A stretch of 43,452 bases of DNA from Gordonia amarae NBRC 15530 (GCF_000241345.1 NZ_BAED01000068.1:1-43452), one strand, 5' to 3'. Positions 7,593 to 16,900 are shown, counted from the stretch's first letter. Numbers and translations: made by a program. The notes: generated from the letters alone by a model not told the origin.

Positions 7593-9044
7593 TTGCCCAA
7601 CTGGATTAAGGAGATTACAAAAGGCCCCGTGACGTTCACGCTTTCGCCGTCGGAGGACCATGCTACCCGATGCCGTTTCACCGTGGTGATCGGACCGAAC
7701 GCTAGCGGAAAGAGTCTGCTACTGCGGGCCGTCGCAGACGAAGCAATGCAGGTGATGGAGCAAGTCCTATCGACCGACGAGTCAACGCAACTGATGGAGC
7801 AAGACCTATCAATAGACAATGCAGAGTTGCCTCAGGAGTTGCGCCAAGTGCTGGAGTTGCGTCAGGAGCTGCGTCAGGTGATGGCACTGCTTCAGGGGGG
7901 TCCTGAGTTGCGGCCGGAGTTGCTTGGGGTGTTTCCTGAGTTGCGGCCGGAATTGCTTCGGGTGTTTCCTGAGTTGCGACCAGAATTACCTGCTGTTCTT
8001 GCAATCTCGAACCTAATCTCGGATGGATTCACGTTTCGCACCTACGGCGAATCTCAGTACCGATACCTGGGAGTTCGGAAAGCGAGAAATTACACAACAA
8101 CGGGTGTCATTCGTAGCCTGACCAAACATTCGATCGCTATAGCATTCGTTGACGAATGGCGCCGTAATGCAATCCTGAAAACGGCTGATCTGCTGGGACT
8201 GCCCGAGCCTTCCGTTCGATTTACCGCCCTGGCGCCACCGGGCTCCTCCGAGGATAGGGGTCCACGCTTCGATGTATTCAGCAAAGGGTTGGATGGTGTC
8301 AAACTGGCGAAAAGTGAGATACGGTCGGCGTACGGTGAACTCCTGGGCCTCACAGATGGCAACAAGCACTTATCTCCTATAGAGCAGCTCACTCAGTTTG
8401 CCCAGGTGGCACGATCAATCAAGTTCGATCGTCTTGAATTGCTACGACTAGCGAAGAAGTCGGGAATTATGGATGCCGACGTCTCGTTCGGACCTGAATC
8501 CGACCTCAATTATGATCGGTTGAGTACCGGTCAACTCCTCTTCCTATCCATGGTCGCCAGAATTGTTGCGTTTGTTACTCCGGGTTCCGTAGTTCTAGTG
8601 GATGATCCCGAAACTGCGTTACACCCAACCAGGCAATCGCAGCTCCTCCCGCTACTCCGGGACATAATTCCCGCTGGGTATGGCTGTCATCTATTCTTCG
8701 CTACACATTCCCCGCACATAGTCTCGGATGGCTCAGATTTGGTACTTCCTGGCGAGCGTTGGGGTAGTTTTATTGAATACAGAGACCCGTTTTACGGGAG
8801 AGACCTGGAGACGCTCTTGTACCGCGCCTTCGGTGCCCGTACAACAGGAAATTCTCTGGTAGAGGACGACCTCGTACTCCTGGCTAGTGCGATTGCGAGC
8901 GGCCCGATCGATCAGGCAGAAAGCGAGACACTGGAGTCGATACGGGGAGCTTTTTACCGTCTCAAGGAAATCTCGGGCGACGACACCCCAGTGGTGAAAG
9001 AAATATTGGAAGCCGCTGCGTCTGAGTTTAGGCTGCCTTCGTGA
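7593..9044 (+). CDS. ABC-type AAA ATPase, PtuA-like (Septu-type defence)
   Basis: A 483-aa protein starting at TTG 7593 with an AGAGGAG ribosome site. Walker A is GPNASGKS (residues 34-41). The ABC-like signature LSTGQ is at 310-314. Walker B is VVLVDDPE (333-340), followed by TALHPTRQ, and the H-loop is ATHSPH with H372. This layout is that of AAA_15/AAA_21 (OLD/SMC-like) ATPases without a TOPRIM domain. Together with an overlapping HNH gene it matches Septu PtuA, which forms a complex with PtuB to protect against phage, probably by controlling the nuclease. Residues about 55-131 are an unusual Leu/Glu/Gln-rich repeat block inserted after Walker A. Family names are inferred from motifs; other ATPase-HNH pairs, such as those linked to retrons, are possible. 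Confidence 0.75.
   Translation: MPNWIKEITKGPVTFTLSPSEDHATRCRFTVVIGPNASGKSLLLRAVADEAMQVMEQVLSTDESTQLMEQDLSIDNAELPQELRQVLELRQELRQVMALLQGGPELRPELLGVFPELRPELLRVFPELRPELPAVLAISNLISDGFTFRTYGESQYRYLGVRKARNYTTTGVIRSLTKHSIAIAFVDEWRRNAILKTADLLGLPEPSVRFTALAPPGSSEDRGPRFDVFSKGLDGVKLAKSEIRSAYGELLGLTDGNKHLSPIEQLTQFAQVARSIKFDRLELLRLAKKSGIMDADVSFGPESDLNYDRLSTGQLLFLSMVARIVAFVTPGSVVLVDDPETALHPTRQSQLLPLLRDIIPAGYGCHLFFATHSPHIVSDGSDLVLPGERWGSFIEYRDPFYGRDLETLLYRAFGARTTGNSLVEDDLVLLASAIASGPIDQAESETLESIRGAFYRLKEISGDDTPVVKEILEAAASEFRLPS
7902..8000 (+). repeat. Three tandem 33-bp units inside the ATPase gene
   Basis: Units at 7902-7934, 7935-7967 and 7968-8000 encode PELRPELLGVF, PELRPELLRVF and PELRPELPAVL (residues 104-136). 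Looser repeats precede them: MEQVLSTDE/MEQDLSIDN at residues 55 and 68, and LRQVLELRQELRQVM. All remain in frame. Repeat number could vary between strains without breaking the gene. Confidence 0.85.
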
Positions 9045-9679
9045 AATCGTTTAAGCCACCTCCAGTAATACTAAATGTGTCGGCGGTAGATCGAAAAGAT
9101 TCAAATGGGCATTGGCGTAGTTGGGACTCGAGCGCAACCGTGACAACTCGGTTCAAGGAGAAGTTCCGCGCATGGGCACTGGGTAATCAAGACGGTAGGT
9201 GTGCATTCTGCCGCTTATCGGTAGGCGACCTTGGACACAGAAGACAAGTCACTCTAGACCACTTTATTCCGAAGGCCAATTATCCGGAATGGACATTTGA
9301 ACCACTAAACTTGCTCGTCGCCTGTGGCTCATGTAACTCGTCAATCAAAACTAGTAATTCTCCGCTACCGCCACCGCCAGTTTCAAGTGTGCCTCAAGTA
9401 TATAACCGGCTACCATTCACAATGTTCCATCCCTACCTGAATGGCCCTGAATCCGCGCATTTTCAGGGAGGTTACCCTGGAGGTAGGTGCAAGCCTACTC
9501 CGGTGAAGGGTATTTCTCCGCAGGGTAAAGAAACAATCGCTCAGTTCAAGTTGGACAACCCGTCTTTGTACAAGTCCTGGTGTGCGGAATACCGAGGAGA
9601 AGTCCGCAAGCATCGCATAGAATCCCTACCGCCACGATTGCGTGATCTCGTTCTCAAAGCCTTAGGTGAGGTAGCCTAA
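9041..9679 (+). CDS. HNH endonuclease, PtuB-like (Septu-type defence)
   Basis: A 212-aa protein starting at the GTG that overlaps the ATPase stop (GTGA), so the two are translationally coupled. The HNH nuclease motif is clear. C54-x2-C57 and C95-x2-C98 are the zinc-binding pairs. VTLDHFIPK (D73, H74) carries the general-base His, and PLNLLVACGSCNSS supplies N90 and N99. This matches the TIGR02646/PtuB style of HNH. In Septu systems PtuB is the nuclease effector held by the PtuA ATPase. Length is close to the usual 200-280 aa. The strict overlap and the pairing with a PtuA-like ATPase are the main grounds for the Septu assignment. Confidence 0.8.
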   Translation: MKSFKPPPVILNVSAVDRKDSNGHWRSWDSSATVTTRFKEKFRAWALGNQDGRCAFCRLSVGDLGHRRQVTLDHFIPKANYPEWTFEPLNLLVACGSCNSSIKTSNSPLPPPPVSSVPQVYNRLPFTMFHPYLNGPESAHFQGGYPGGRCKPTPVKGISPQGKETIAQFKLDNPSLYKSWCAEYRGEVRKHRIESLPPRLRDLVLKALGEVA

Positions 9680-9694
9680 CTTGCTAAAGGCTAC
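9671..9694 (+). terminator. Hairpin overlapping the HNH stop codon
   Basis: GTAGCCT (9671-9677) pairs with AGGCTAC (9688-9694) across a 10-nt loop that contains most of the stop codon. There is no T-run, so termination activity is uncertain. Confidence 0.3.
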
Positions 9695-10137
9695 GACGCC
9701 GGATGGAAGCGCTCTTCTAGTGTCTAAGTGCTTGCGGCCTTAAGTTCGTTGATGGTTCAGCAGCGAACTCGAAACCTGCATGGCGGTCTCGATGTCCTAG
9801 CCGATCGCGGCTAGTCGAGCGCGCCGAATGTTGTCTCGGCGATGCTGGGTGCTACCGAAGAAGTATGGGGTCACTTACTGGTCCTCACGGCTGCTGGTGC
9901 AGGTCGACTTGTGATGTCGGGTGGCGAGGTTGCTCGAAACCTCAAGCCAATAGGGGTGACTTGCAGATCGTACCCTCACTACAGTCGTGTGACGAAGGTT
10001 TCCTCGTGAGTGGACTTCCCCTCGGGTGGAAACTCAGCAAGAGTTCGCATCGAAGAGCGGAGAGACAGTGAACTTGCGCAAGCGTATGTAGCGCTCGCAG
10101 CGAGTTCAGCTTGCTGGCCGGCCTGATGACCCGCGTG
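9695..10137. other. Intergenic region after HNH gene
   Basis: I see no gene. A 7-bp hairpin CTAGCCG-ATCG-CGGCTAG lies at 9797-9814. Short open frames (for example 9865-10071) have no recognisable content. The stretch, plus the following repeat, separates the defence pair from the convergent DUF6308 gene. Confidence 0.4.
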
Positions 10138-10398
10138 ACCACAGGATGATGTAAAGTGTCTTGCGCGGTTCTGACTGGGGCCCTGATCGTCGCGAGCCTC
10201 CCGATATGAGTACGCGCTCTGGACTCTGGCGCTTTCGACGAGCTATTCACCGGCCGCACGACCACCACACCCACAGACTAGAATCTCGCCCCGAGTTCGA
10301 CCATACGGCCCATCGCCCCTGGTTAACAGGGGTTCAGCCTCCAAGGCGCTCAGGAATGAGCCAACTCGGGACGCCGGGTTGAGCGGCTAATCTAGCTG
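10138..10398 (+). repeat. Flanking direct repeat, copy 2 (downstream of ATPase/HNH pair)
   Basis: This is the second, diverged copy of the element at 7255-7490, in the same orientation. Matching blocks are GGATGAT (10144), GCGAGCCTCCC (10192), CGCTCTGG (10215), TTCACCG (10246), CGCAC (10255), GACTAGAATC (10276) and GGACGC.G.GTTGAGCGGCTA (10369). The distance between copies is 2901-2902 bp for the central blocks. This copy has an extra hairpin, CCCCTG-GTTAA-CAGGGG (10316-10332), and ends at the stop codon of the reverse-strand DUF6308 gene. Confidence 0.6.
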
Positions 10399-11108
10399 GT
10401 GCCGGTGACACACCGGGAATCTGTCAAAGTGGCGAGGCGTGTCTTGCTAGTCTTCGCTGCATCTCGACAGCTGCCTTCGGGAAGGCCGGTTTGTCCTCGA
10501 GCGCCCTGCATCCACGCAAGTACATCGAGTATTCGCAGTTCGCTGATGTCCTCTGGCAGGTGTGCCTCTTTACGCGCCTTCGAGATCCGGCGGCGTAACG
10601 CAGGGGTTGTGCGTAGCGCTTCGTGGATGGAAGCGAGGTGTTTGCCGCGGGTGCCGAGAACGTCCACGACTACAGTGTCCCAGATCGGGTAGAGGCGTGG
10701 GCGTTTGCGTGCGATCAGTTTGGAGGCGATCGTGAGACCGATGCCGTGGACTGTGAGGAGCTGATTCTCCAGGCGCCACGCTGGCCACGCGGGAGTTATG
10801 GGGCCAGGTTCGTCAGCGAGGTCGCGGTCAGGGCCGATCTCCGCAAGCAGTGGCGAGAACTCAGCTCGTCGATCGCGCAGCAGCGCCTGTGCTGCGCGGG
10901 GCCCGGCGTTGACGGATAGCAGTGTGACGGCGATCAGGTCGTCGGCGGTGAACACGTTGGCGTCGGCATCGCGGGTGCCGAGAGAGTCCCAGGAGTCGAA
11001 ACTCGCCCCGGTGAAGCCGTCGTGTAGGTACGGATCACCGAAGTACGCCTGCAGCACGTTCTTGGCCCGTGTGGGGTCGTCGGATTGTAGTGCGTGAGGT
11101 ATCTGCAT
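10392..11108 (-). CDS. DUF6308-family protein
   Basis: A 238-aa protein from the ATG at 11108 (GGGGAA ribosome site). The open frame extends to 11300, but the extra N-terminus overlaps the IS21 end and is not credible. Recognisable parts are LQAYFGDPYLHDGFTGASFD near the start, FTADDLIAVTLLSV, and a helix-hairpin-helix-like segment HGIGLTIASKLIARKRPRLY followed by PIWDTVVVDVLG. Together these fit the DUF6308 family of actinobacteria. The HhH-like part suggests contact with DNA and recalls the core of DNA glycosylase-like folds, but no catalytic residue can be identified. Before the IS21 insertion this gene was divergent from, and close to, the PLD-helicase gene. Confidence 0.65.
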   Translation of the reverse strand: MQIPHALQSDDPTRAKNVLQAYFGDPYLHDGFTGASFDSWDSLGTRDADANVFTADDLIAVTLLSVNAGPRAAQALLRDRRAEFSPLLAEIGPDRDLADEPGPITPAWPAWRLENQLLTVHGIGLTIASKLIARKRPRLYPIWDTVVVDVLGTRGKHLASIHEALRTTPALRRRISKARKEAHLPEDISELRILDVLAWMQGARGQTGLPEGSCRDAAKTSKTRLATLTDSRCVTGTS

Positions 11109-11359
11109 TGCCTGTTCCCCGTCGTGGCCGGTGGTTGCTAGCTCCGAGGCTAGAACCATGCGATCCAGCATCTGGGGAGGACTGGTCTGCCTATGGGATT
11201 GTCGGCCAGCGGTGACAACTGCCTTTACGTGCTCGCACCCGTCAGCGCGCCGACTACTGGGGTTCTTGTTCCGCTGTAGCCTTTCCGGCGCGCCTGTCAA
11301 CGGCCAGTTTGATGTCCCCGCTGGTGGCCAGGTAAAAGTCCCCGCCCTGTGTGGGTAGT

Positions 11360-12151
11360 TCAGGTTGTGGTGGGTGCCTCCGTTCGGTGTTTCATGCGGT
11401 AGGAGTCGCCGTCGGTGACGACGATCGTGGCGTGGTGCAGCAGTCGGTCGAGGATGCTGGCTGCGGTGGTGTGCTCGGGCAGGAACCGGCCCCAGTCTTC
11501 GAACGGCCAGTGTGAGGCGATCGCGAGGGATCGGCGTTCGTAGGCGCCGGCGACCAGGCGGAACAGTAGCTGGGTGCCGGTGTCGTCGAGCGGGGCGAAT
11601 CCTACTTCGTCAACAATGATCAGGTCTTGGCGGAGGAGTCCTTCGATGGTTTTGCCGACGGTGTTGTCGGCGAGGCCGCGGTAGAGCGTTTCGACGAGGT
11701 CGGCGGCGGTGAAGTAGCGGACTTTGTGCCCGGCATGCACGGCAGCGATCCCGAGCCCGATCAGGGTGTGGGATTTACCGGTTCCGGCGGGTCCGATGAT
11801 CGCCAGATTATGTTGTGCTCGTATCCATTCCAGTGATGACAGGTAGTCGAACACTTTCGGTTTGATCGATGAGGTGGCCACGTCGAAGGATTCCAATGTC
11901 TTGGCCACCGGAAACGCCGCGGCTTTGAGACGATTGCGGATGTTGGAGGCATCGCGCGCGGCGATTTCCGTTTCCACCAGGGTCCGCACCACCTCCTCAG
12001 GTGTCCAGCGTTGGATTTTCGCGGTCAGCAGGACTTCGGGTGCGGTGCGGCGGATCGCCGCCAGCTTCAGCCTCCGCAGCGCGAGATCAAGATCAGCGGG
12101 TAGTTCCGGGATCGTTTGTGGTGCAGTTGGCCTGGGTGTCGTGGTCCTCAT
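11360..12151 (-). CDS. istB: IS21 helper ATPase IstB
   Basis: A 263-aa AAA+ ATPase of the IstB/DnaC-like family. Walker A is GPAGTGKSH, Walker B is LIIVDEVGFAPL, and a sensor region is SLAIASHWPFEDW. IstB assembles on target DNA and activates the IstA transposase. The start overlaps the istA stop (ATGA), as usual in this family. Length is normal, and no damage is visible. Confidence 0.93.
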   Translation of the reverse strand: MRTTTPRPTAPQTIPELPADLDLALRRLKLAAIRRTAPEVLLTAKIQRWTPEEVVRTLVETEIAARDASNIRNRLKAAAFPVAKTLESFDVATSSIKPKVFDYLSSLEWIRAQHNLAIIGPAGTGKSHTLIGLGIAAVHAGHKVRYFTAADLVETLYRGLADNTVGKTIEGLLRQDLIIVDEVGFAPLDDTGTQLLFRLVAGAYERRSLAIASHWPFEDWGRFLPEHTTAASILDRLLHHATIVVTDGDSYRMKHRTEAPTTT

Positions 12152-13716
12152 GAGGAGGCCTCGCTCTCAGTGGCCGGGGTGTGTTTGTAGGCATCGAGTG
12201 AGCGTGTCGGCGCCGAGGGGAGGTCCATGATCAAGGCATCCCCGGGTGGTCGGGGGGTGGGTGCTGCGGCGCCGGTGGCCAGGATGGACCGCACGTCAGC
12301 GGCGCGGAATCGTTTGAATGCCACCGCCCGGGTCAGTGCCTGCAGTAGCTGTGTGTCGCTGTAGGCCGCACCCAATGCAAGCAGCGTGTTCAGCTCCGAG
12401 TTCAGGCGGGTGTTACCGATCGCGGCAGCGCCGATGAGGAACTGCTCGGCCGGTTCGCCGAGTGCGCAGAACTGTTTTTCCACAGCTGTTTTCGGTCGAG
12501 GCCCGCGGCCCGGTACCGGTCGGGGGCCACCGTAGTGTTCATCGAGGACACTCGCTTCACCGGGTGCGGCGAGTTCGTGCTCGGCCACCACCTCAGCGCT
12601 ACCTGACTCGATGATGAGAAGCCGGCCGGCGTCCTGCACCAGGGTGACCGTCGTTCCGATCAACCGGGTGGGCACTGAATAGCGGGCTGAGGCGTACCGG
12701 ATACACGAGAGCCGATCAACCTTGCGGGTCGCCGGGGGTGGTCCGACCTGCATCCGCAGAGACGGTAACTGTCCCAACACGTCCCGCTCAGCATTCAACC
12801 GCTCGTTCGGGATCGCGAGGGTCTCCGAGTGCTGCCGGGAATTGACCTCCACACACCATTCTCGGGCTGCGATGTTGGTCTGATGCACATCCAGGACCAC
12901 GTCGTCACGGCCGGCAGCGACCTTGGCTTCGGTCCACATCGGGACGGCCAGATCCGATTGGGCATACCCGCACAGGTTCTCCACGATGCCTTTGGATTCG
13001 GGATCGGATGCGTGACAGAAGTCCGGCGCGAAGCCGTAATGCGCGGCGAATCGGACGTACTGCGGCGTCGGGATCACCACGTTCGCCACGACACCCCCTT
13101 TGAGGCATCCCATCCGGTCGGCCAGAACCCGCTTGGGAACTCCGCCGATCTGCTCGAAGGCCTGGGCGATGAACATCAATGTCGTGGTCGCGGTTTCGTT
13201 GGTCGCAAACGCAACGAACCGCCAGCGAGAGAACGCGAGTACCGCGCAGAACACGTGCAGGCCCCCGACGGTCGCCCAGTCGATGACCAGGTAGTCACCC
13301 GGTGCCCATACGGCGGGGCGACGTCCTCGGTGATTGTTTCTGCGCCACTGTGCTTTTAACTGCGCGACGAGGCGTCGGAAGTTGCGGTCCGATCCGTCGT
13401 AGCCGGCGGTGCGGGCGACCGGCAACAGTCGCTTGGCGGTGATCTTGCCATGTGATCGTTTGATACGTTCGTCGACCAGGTCGGTCACGGCGTCATAGTT
13501 GCGGGAACGCTCAACGCGCTCAGGTCGCGAATCGTCACCGGCTTCGAACCGGTCAACGACACGCTTGACGGTCTTGTGGGTGGTGCCGCACAGTTCGGCG
13601 GCTCCTCGGTAGCTTCCGACTTCGCGGTAAGCAGAAATGATGTCCATACGGTCCTTCGCAGACTTCAATGGAACTCCCAGGCGGTGATGGTGTGTGGTTG
13701 GCACCTTCACCGTCAT
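12148..13716 (-). CDS. istA: IS21 transposase IstA
   Basis: A 522-aa DDE transposase. The N-terminus is a helix-turn-helix (SYRGAAELCGTTHKTVKRVV). The catalytic core has the first Asp in YLVIDWATVGG, the second in VLADRMGC, and the Glu in DPESKGIVENLCGYAQ. The C-terminal part includes the conserved YSVPTRLIG beta-barrel segment. It cuts and joins the element ends with IstB. The gene is intact, and translation starts at the ATG at 13716, about 115 bp inside the element end. Confidence 0.93.
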   Translation of the reverse strand: MTVKVPTTHHHRLGVPLKSAKDRMDIISAYREVGSYRGAAELCGTTHKTVKRVVDRFEAGDDSRPERVERSRNYDAVTDLVDERIKRSHGKITAKRLLPVARTAGYDGSDRNFRRLVAQLKAQWRRNNHRGRRPAVWAPGDYLVIDWATVGGLHVFCAVLAFSRWRFVAFATNETATTTLMFIAQAFEQIGGVPKRVLADRMGCLKGGVVANVVIPTPQYVRFAAHYGFAPDFCHASDPESKGIVENLCGYAQSDLAVPMWTEAKVAAGRDDVVLDVHQTNIAAREWCVEVNSRQHSETLAIPNERLNAERDVLGQLPSLRMQVGPPPATRKVDRLSCIRYASARYSVPTRLIGTTVTLVQDAGRLLIIESGSAEVVAEHELAAPGEASVLDEHYGGPRPVPGRGPRPKTAVEKQFCALGEPAEQFLIGAAAIGNTRLNSELNTLLALGAAYSDTQLLQALTRAVAFKRFRAADVRSILATGAAAPTPRPPGDALIMDLPSAPTRSLDAYKHTPATESEASS

Positions 13717-13909
13717 CGCCTGGGCCTTCAGTTCCGGGTCGACACGACGAACACAAGGCGGGGACTTTCATCTGGCCACCAGTGGGGACCTCGACCTGGC
13801 CACCAATGGGGACTTTCTCATGGCCACGGACAGCGCCCCGGTGTGATGCTGGTTGGTACGGTTTACGCGTTCAGTTTGCCAGGATTCTGGCTTCAATGAG
13901 AGTGCTCGC

Positions 13910-16900
13910 ATGACTGGTTCGATCTTCCACAGCTACACCTCCGAGGACGCGGCGGCCAGCGGCCTATACACGCAGCTCCGCGACATGATCGCGGAAGCGA
14001 AGACGCGTTTGTGGATCACCGTGCCGTGGTGGGATACGTCGGAGTCGGCTCGCACGCTTCTCGACTGTGCGCTCGCCACGAAACGACGTGGCGTTGAGGT
14101 GCGTGTCATCTCTCGCCCGGATCGGAGTAATGATGCGGCGTTGGGCCGGCTTCGTGATGCGGGTGTTGATGTGGTGACGATCAAGAACATCCACGACAAG
14201 TACGTCCTGGCCGACGACGCTGTTCTCATCCAGTCCTCGAACTTCACTCGAAAAGAACTGGACGTCAACCAGAACTCGGGCCGACTACATGGCGATGCCG
14301 AGACGGTTGAGGCGTACGAGCTGCTGTTCGACAAGCTCGTGGCGGACCGGGATGCGCTGTCGGTAGGCCAAGAGGTGTGGACGCCGGCGAGCTCCTTGAT
14401 TCCTGTAGAGCTGACTCGGTTTCTCGACCGCTACAAGACGTTGAATCCCCTGCAATCGATGGCGGTTCCGGCGGTGCTTTCGGCTACCGGACACATCATG
14501 GTGGTGGCACCGACAAGTGCGGGGAAGACGCTGGTCGGCGAGGTGGCGGCGCTGCGGTCGATCGTTCAGGAGGGCCAGCCGGCGGTGTGGTTGATGCCAG
14601 CGCGTGCGTTGGCCGCGGAGGTGGCGCAGACGGCTGCGCGCTGGGAGAGCCTGGGCATCCGCACCTTGCAGCTCACCGGTGAGGTGAATCTGTCAAGTGA
14701 GAAGGCACAGAAGGCACAGCTGTGGGTCGCTACGACCGAGAAGTTCGAGTCGATGTACCGACGGTCGACACTTCGCGACTTCCTAAAAAGGGTTGGATGC
14801 CTGATCATCGATGAAGTCCACCTAGTCGGTGATCCGTCACGGGGCGCGGTGCTGGAGTCAGTTATCGCTCGACTGCGCTTGGCGGAGGCACGCACTCGAA
14901 TCGTAGCTTTGTCGGCGACTGTGGCGAACGCCGACGAACTGGCGAAATGGTTCAACGCCACGCTGATCACGTCGACCTGGCGCCCGACGGTCCTGACTAC
15001 ACAGATCGTCGCCTACGACCCGGGTTCGGGCGGAACCGATTGGCTCAAGGACGAGGCCGGCAAGAACAACGCGATCAATGCGTTGCTGAGTGACTTGGCA
15101 GCGACCGGTCCGGAAGATCACCCCGAGGTCTCCGAGACTATCGGCCGGGACGGCGGCACGTTGGGCAGCGTCCTGGTGTTCTGCGGAAGCAAGAACGCGG
15201 TGCGGCAAACGGCGGCGATGCTCGCCGGAGTTGAAACCGAGCAACGCGATGACCATGCGCTCGTGACCCAGGCAATGGCGAGTGGCGTCGGTATCCATTT
15301 CCGCGACGCTCCACGAGCATCAGAGGCCTTACGTGCCTTCAACGATCGCAAGATCGGGGCTCTCGTGGCCACTTCGGGATTGTCGACAGGTGTGAACACG
15401 CCTGCCCGGATTGTGATCATCCGTGACTTGAAACTCGGGGTGAGCGACCTCGAAGTCAGCCAGGCGCAGCAAATGCTAGGTCGTGCGGGCAGAGCGGGCA
15501 AGGAACCAGAAGGCTTCGGATATCTCCTGGTACCGAGAGACCGCGAAACCGAGTGGCGTGCAAAGCTGACGGAAGGTTACCGAGTCAAGAGCCAACTCGT
15601 CGGGCAGATCGACGACGTCCTACTCGCCGAGATCCTCCTCGGTTCCATCACCTCACGCGAAGACGCCCAGATCTGGTTCAAAGGCACGTTCGCCTATGCA
15701 CAGTCCTCCAACCTGCACGATGTCGGCGCGGTCATCGATGAGCTGGTCAAACATCGCCTGGTCGCCGACCAGAACGGCACACTGACCATCACGGACCTGG
15801 GCAAACTCACGGCCCGGCTGATGATCGGTGTCAGCGCCGCCTGCGGCATCCTCGACGGCCTCGGCGCTTTGGGCTTTCCGACCCAGGCACTGGAGGCCGA
15901 GAACCAGGTGCTCGCCCTGATCGTCAACAGCGTGCCTGCGATACAAGACCTGCCGATCAACGCCCGAATCTACGAGGACTGGGTAAGCCAGACACTCAAC
16001 GGATGTGGCCATGGGCTGGGCGTCCACATCGGGCACAACGACGACAACTTCAAAAGCCGGTTCGCAGCCGCAGTAGCCGTAGCCGCGCTACGCGAACCAG
16101 GCAGACTATCGGTCCCCCGTACGTCGAAAATGTCGCGCGGTGAACTGGTCCGCACTGTGGACGTACTTCCCCGATACCTGGCGTGGCTCAACGCACTCGG
16201 GGAACTTGGCGAATCGCCTTGGGCACCGGCAGTTGCCGGCGACCTGGGCCGACGATTGGAATGGTGGAACCTCGAACCACGACCCACACGCGGATCAGGC
16301 CGACTGCTATGGCTACTGGAACAACTCCTCGACCCTGAACACCGAGAACGCCGCATGGGAGAGCTATGGGCACGCGCACGTGCCGCAAGTTACGACAATC
16401 CCAACGGGATCAACATCGCTCCACACAATGTTGACGTCACCGGAGACGCGTTCGATGAGTTGATCGCCAACCGCGCGCACCTAGTGCTGTCACCGCCGGA
16501 CGGAACGGCGGTCGATATCGACGCCAGCCCATACGCCGCCAGGATCATGGTGGTCGCCAACAGCGGATCCGGCCCGGCACAAAGCGAGCTGAAGGCGCTT
16601 GGTGCGCGTATCGACCTCCCGGTCCCGTACGGCACCACACGCAACGAACTTGCAGCCGACATCGTGCTGTACGCGCGCAACGACTTCGCGTACGCGAACC
16701 TCATCACTGACCTCCCCGATGGCGTAACAGCCAACGGTGAAGCCGTGAAGAAGGCGCGCGTCCTCATCAAAAAACTCAACCCGGCGATGGCAGTCGCACC
16801 GCATTCAGGGCGCATCCGCCGGATACTCATGCGTGAACGATCAAGGACACTCGACGAACTCAGGCCCCAGATCACCCCCGAACCCGAACTGCGCGAGATA

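Larger units (their letters stand above)
11295..13832 (-). mobile_element. Complete IS21-family insertion sequence with 5-bp target duplication
   Basis: Both ends start TGTC on the outward-reading strand (TGTCAACGGCCAG at 11295; TGTCCGTGGCCATGAG reading back from 13832). Both contain the multiple GGCCA-N-GTCCCC repeats that IS21 transposases bind; the right end has three such units (about 13761-13830). The element encodes IstA and IstB on the reverse strand. The 5 bp GCGCC at 11290-11294 recur directly after the right end at 13833-13837, a clean target-site duplication. The insertion is therefore a simple and probably recent event. Confidence 0.92.

Noticed and set aside
7217..7593. Retron-type ncRNA plus reverse transcriptase linked to the Septu-like genes
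   Set aside because: No reverse transcriptase motif (YADD and neighbours) is encoded anywhere in the window.
7700..8010. CRISPR-like interpretation of the repeats in the ATPase gene
   Set aside because: Units are adjacent without spacers, in frame, and encode a regular peptide repeat.
7255..10398. Reading the two flanking repeats as phage attL/attR sites
   Set aside because: Similarity is long and imperfect rather than a short exact core, and there is no integrase or tRNA gene; kept only as diverged direct repeats.
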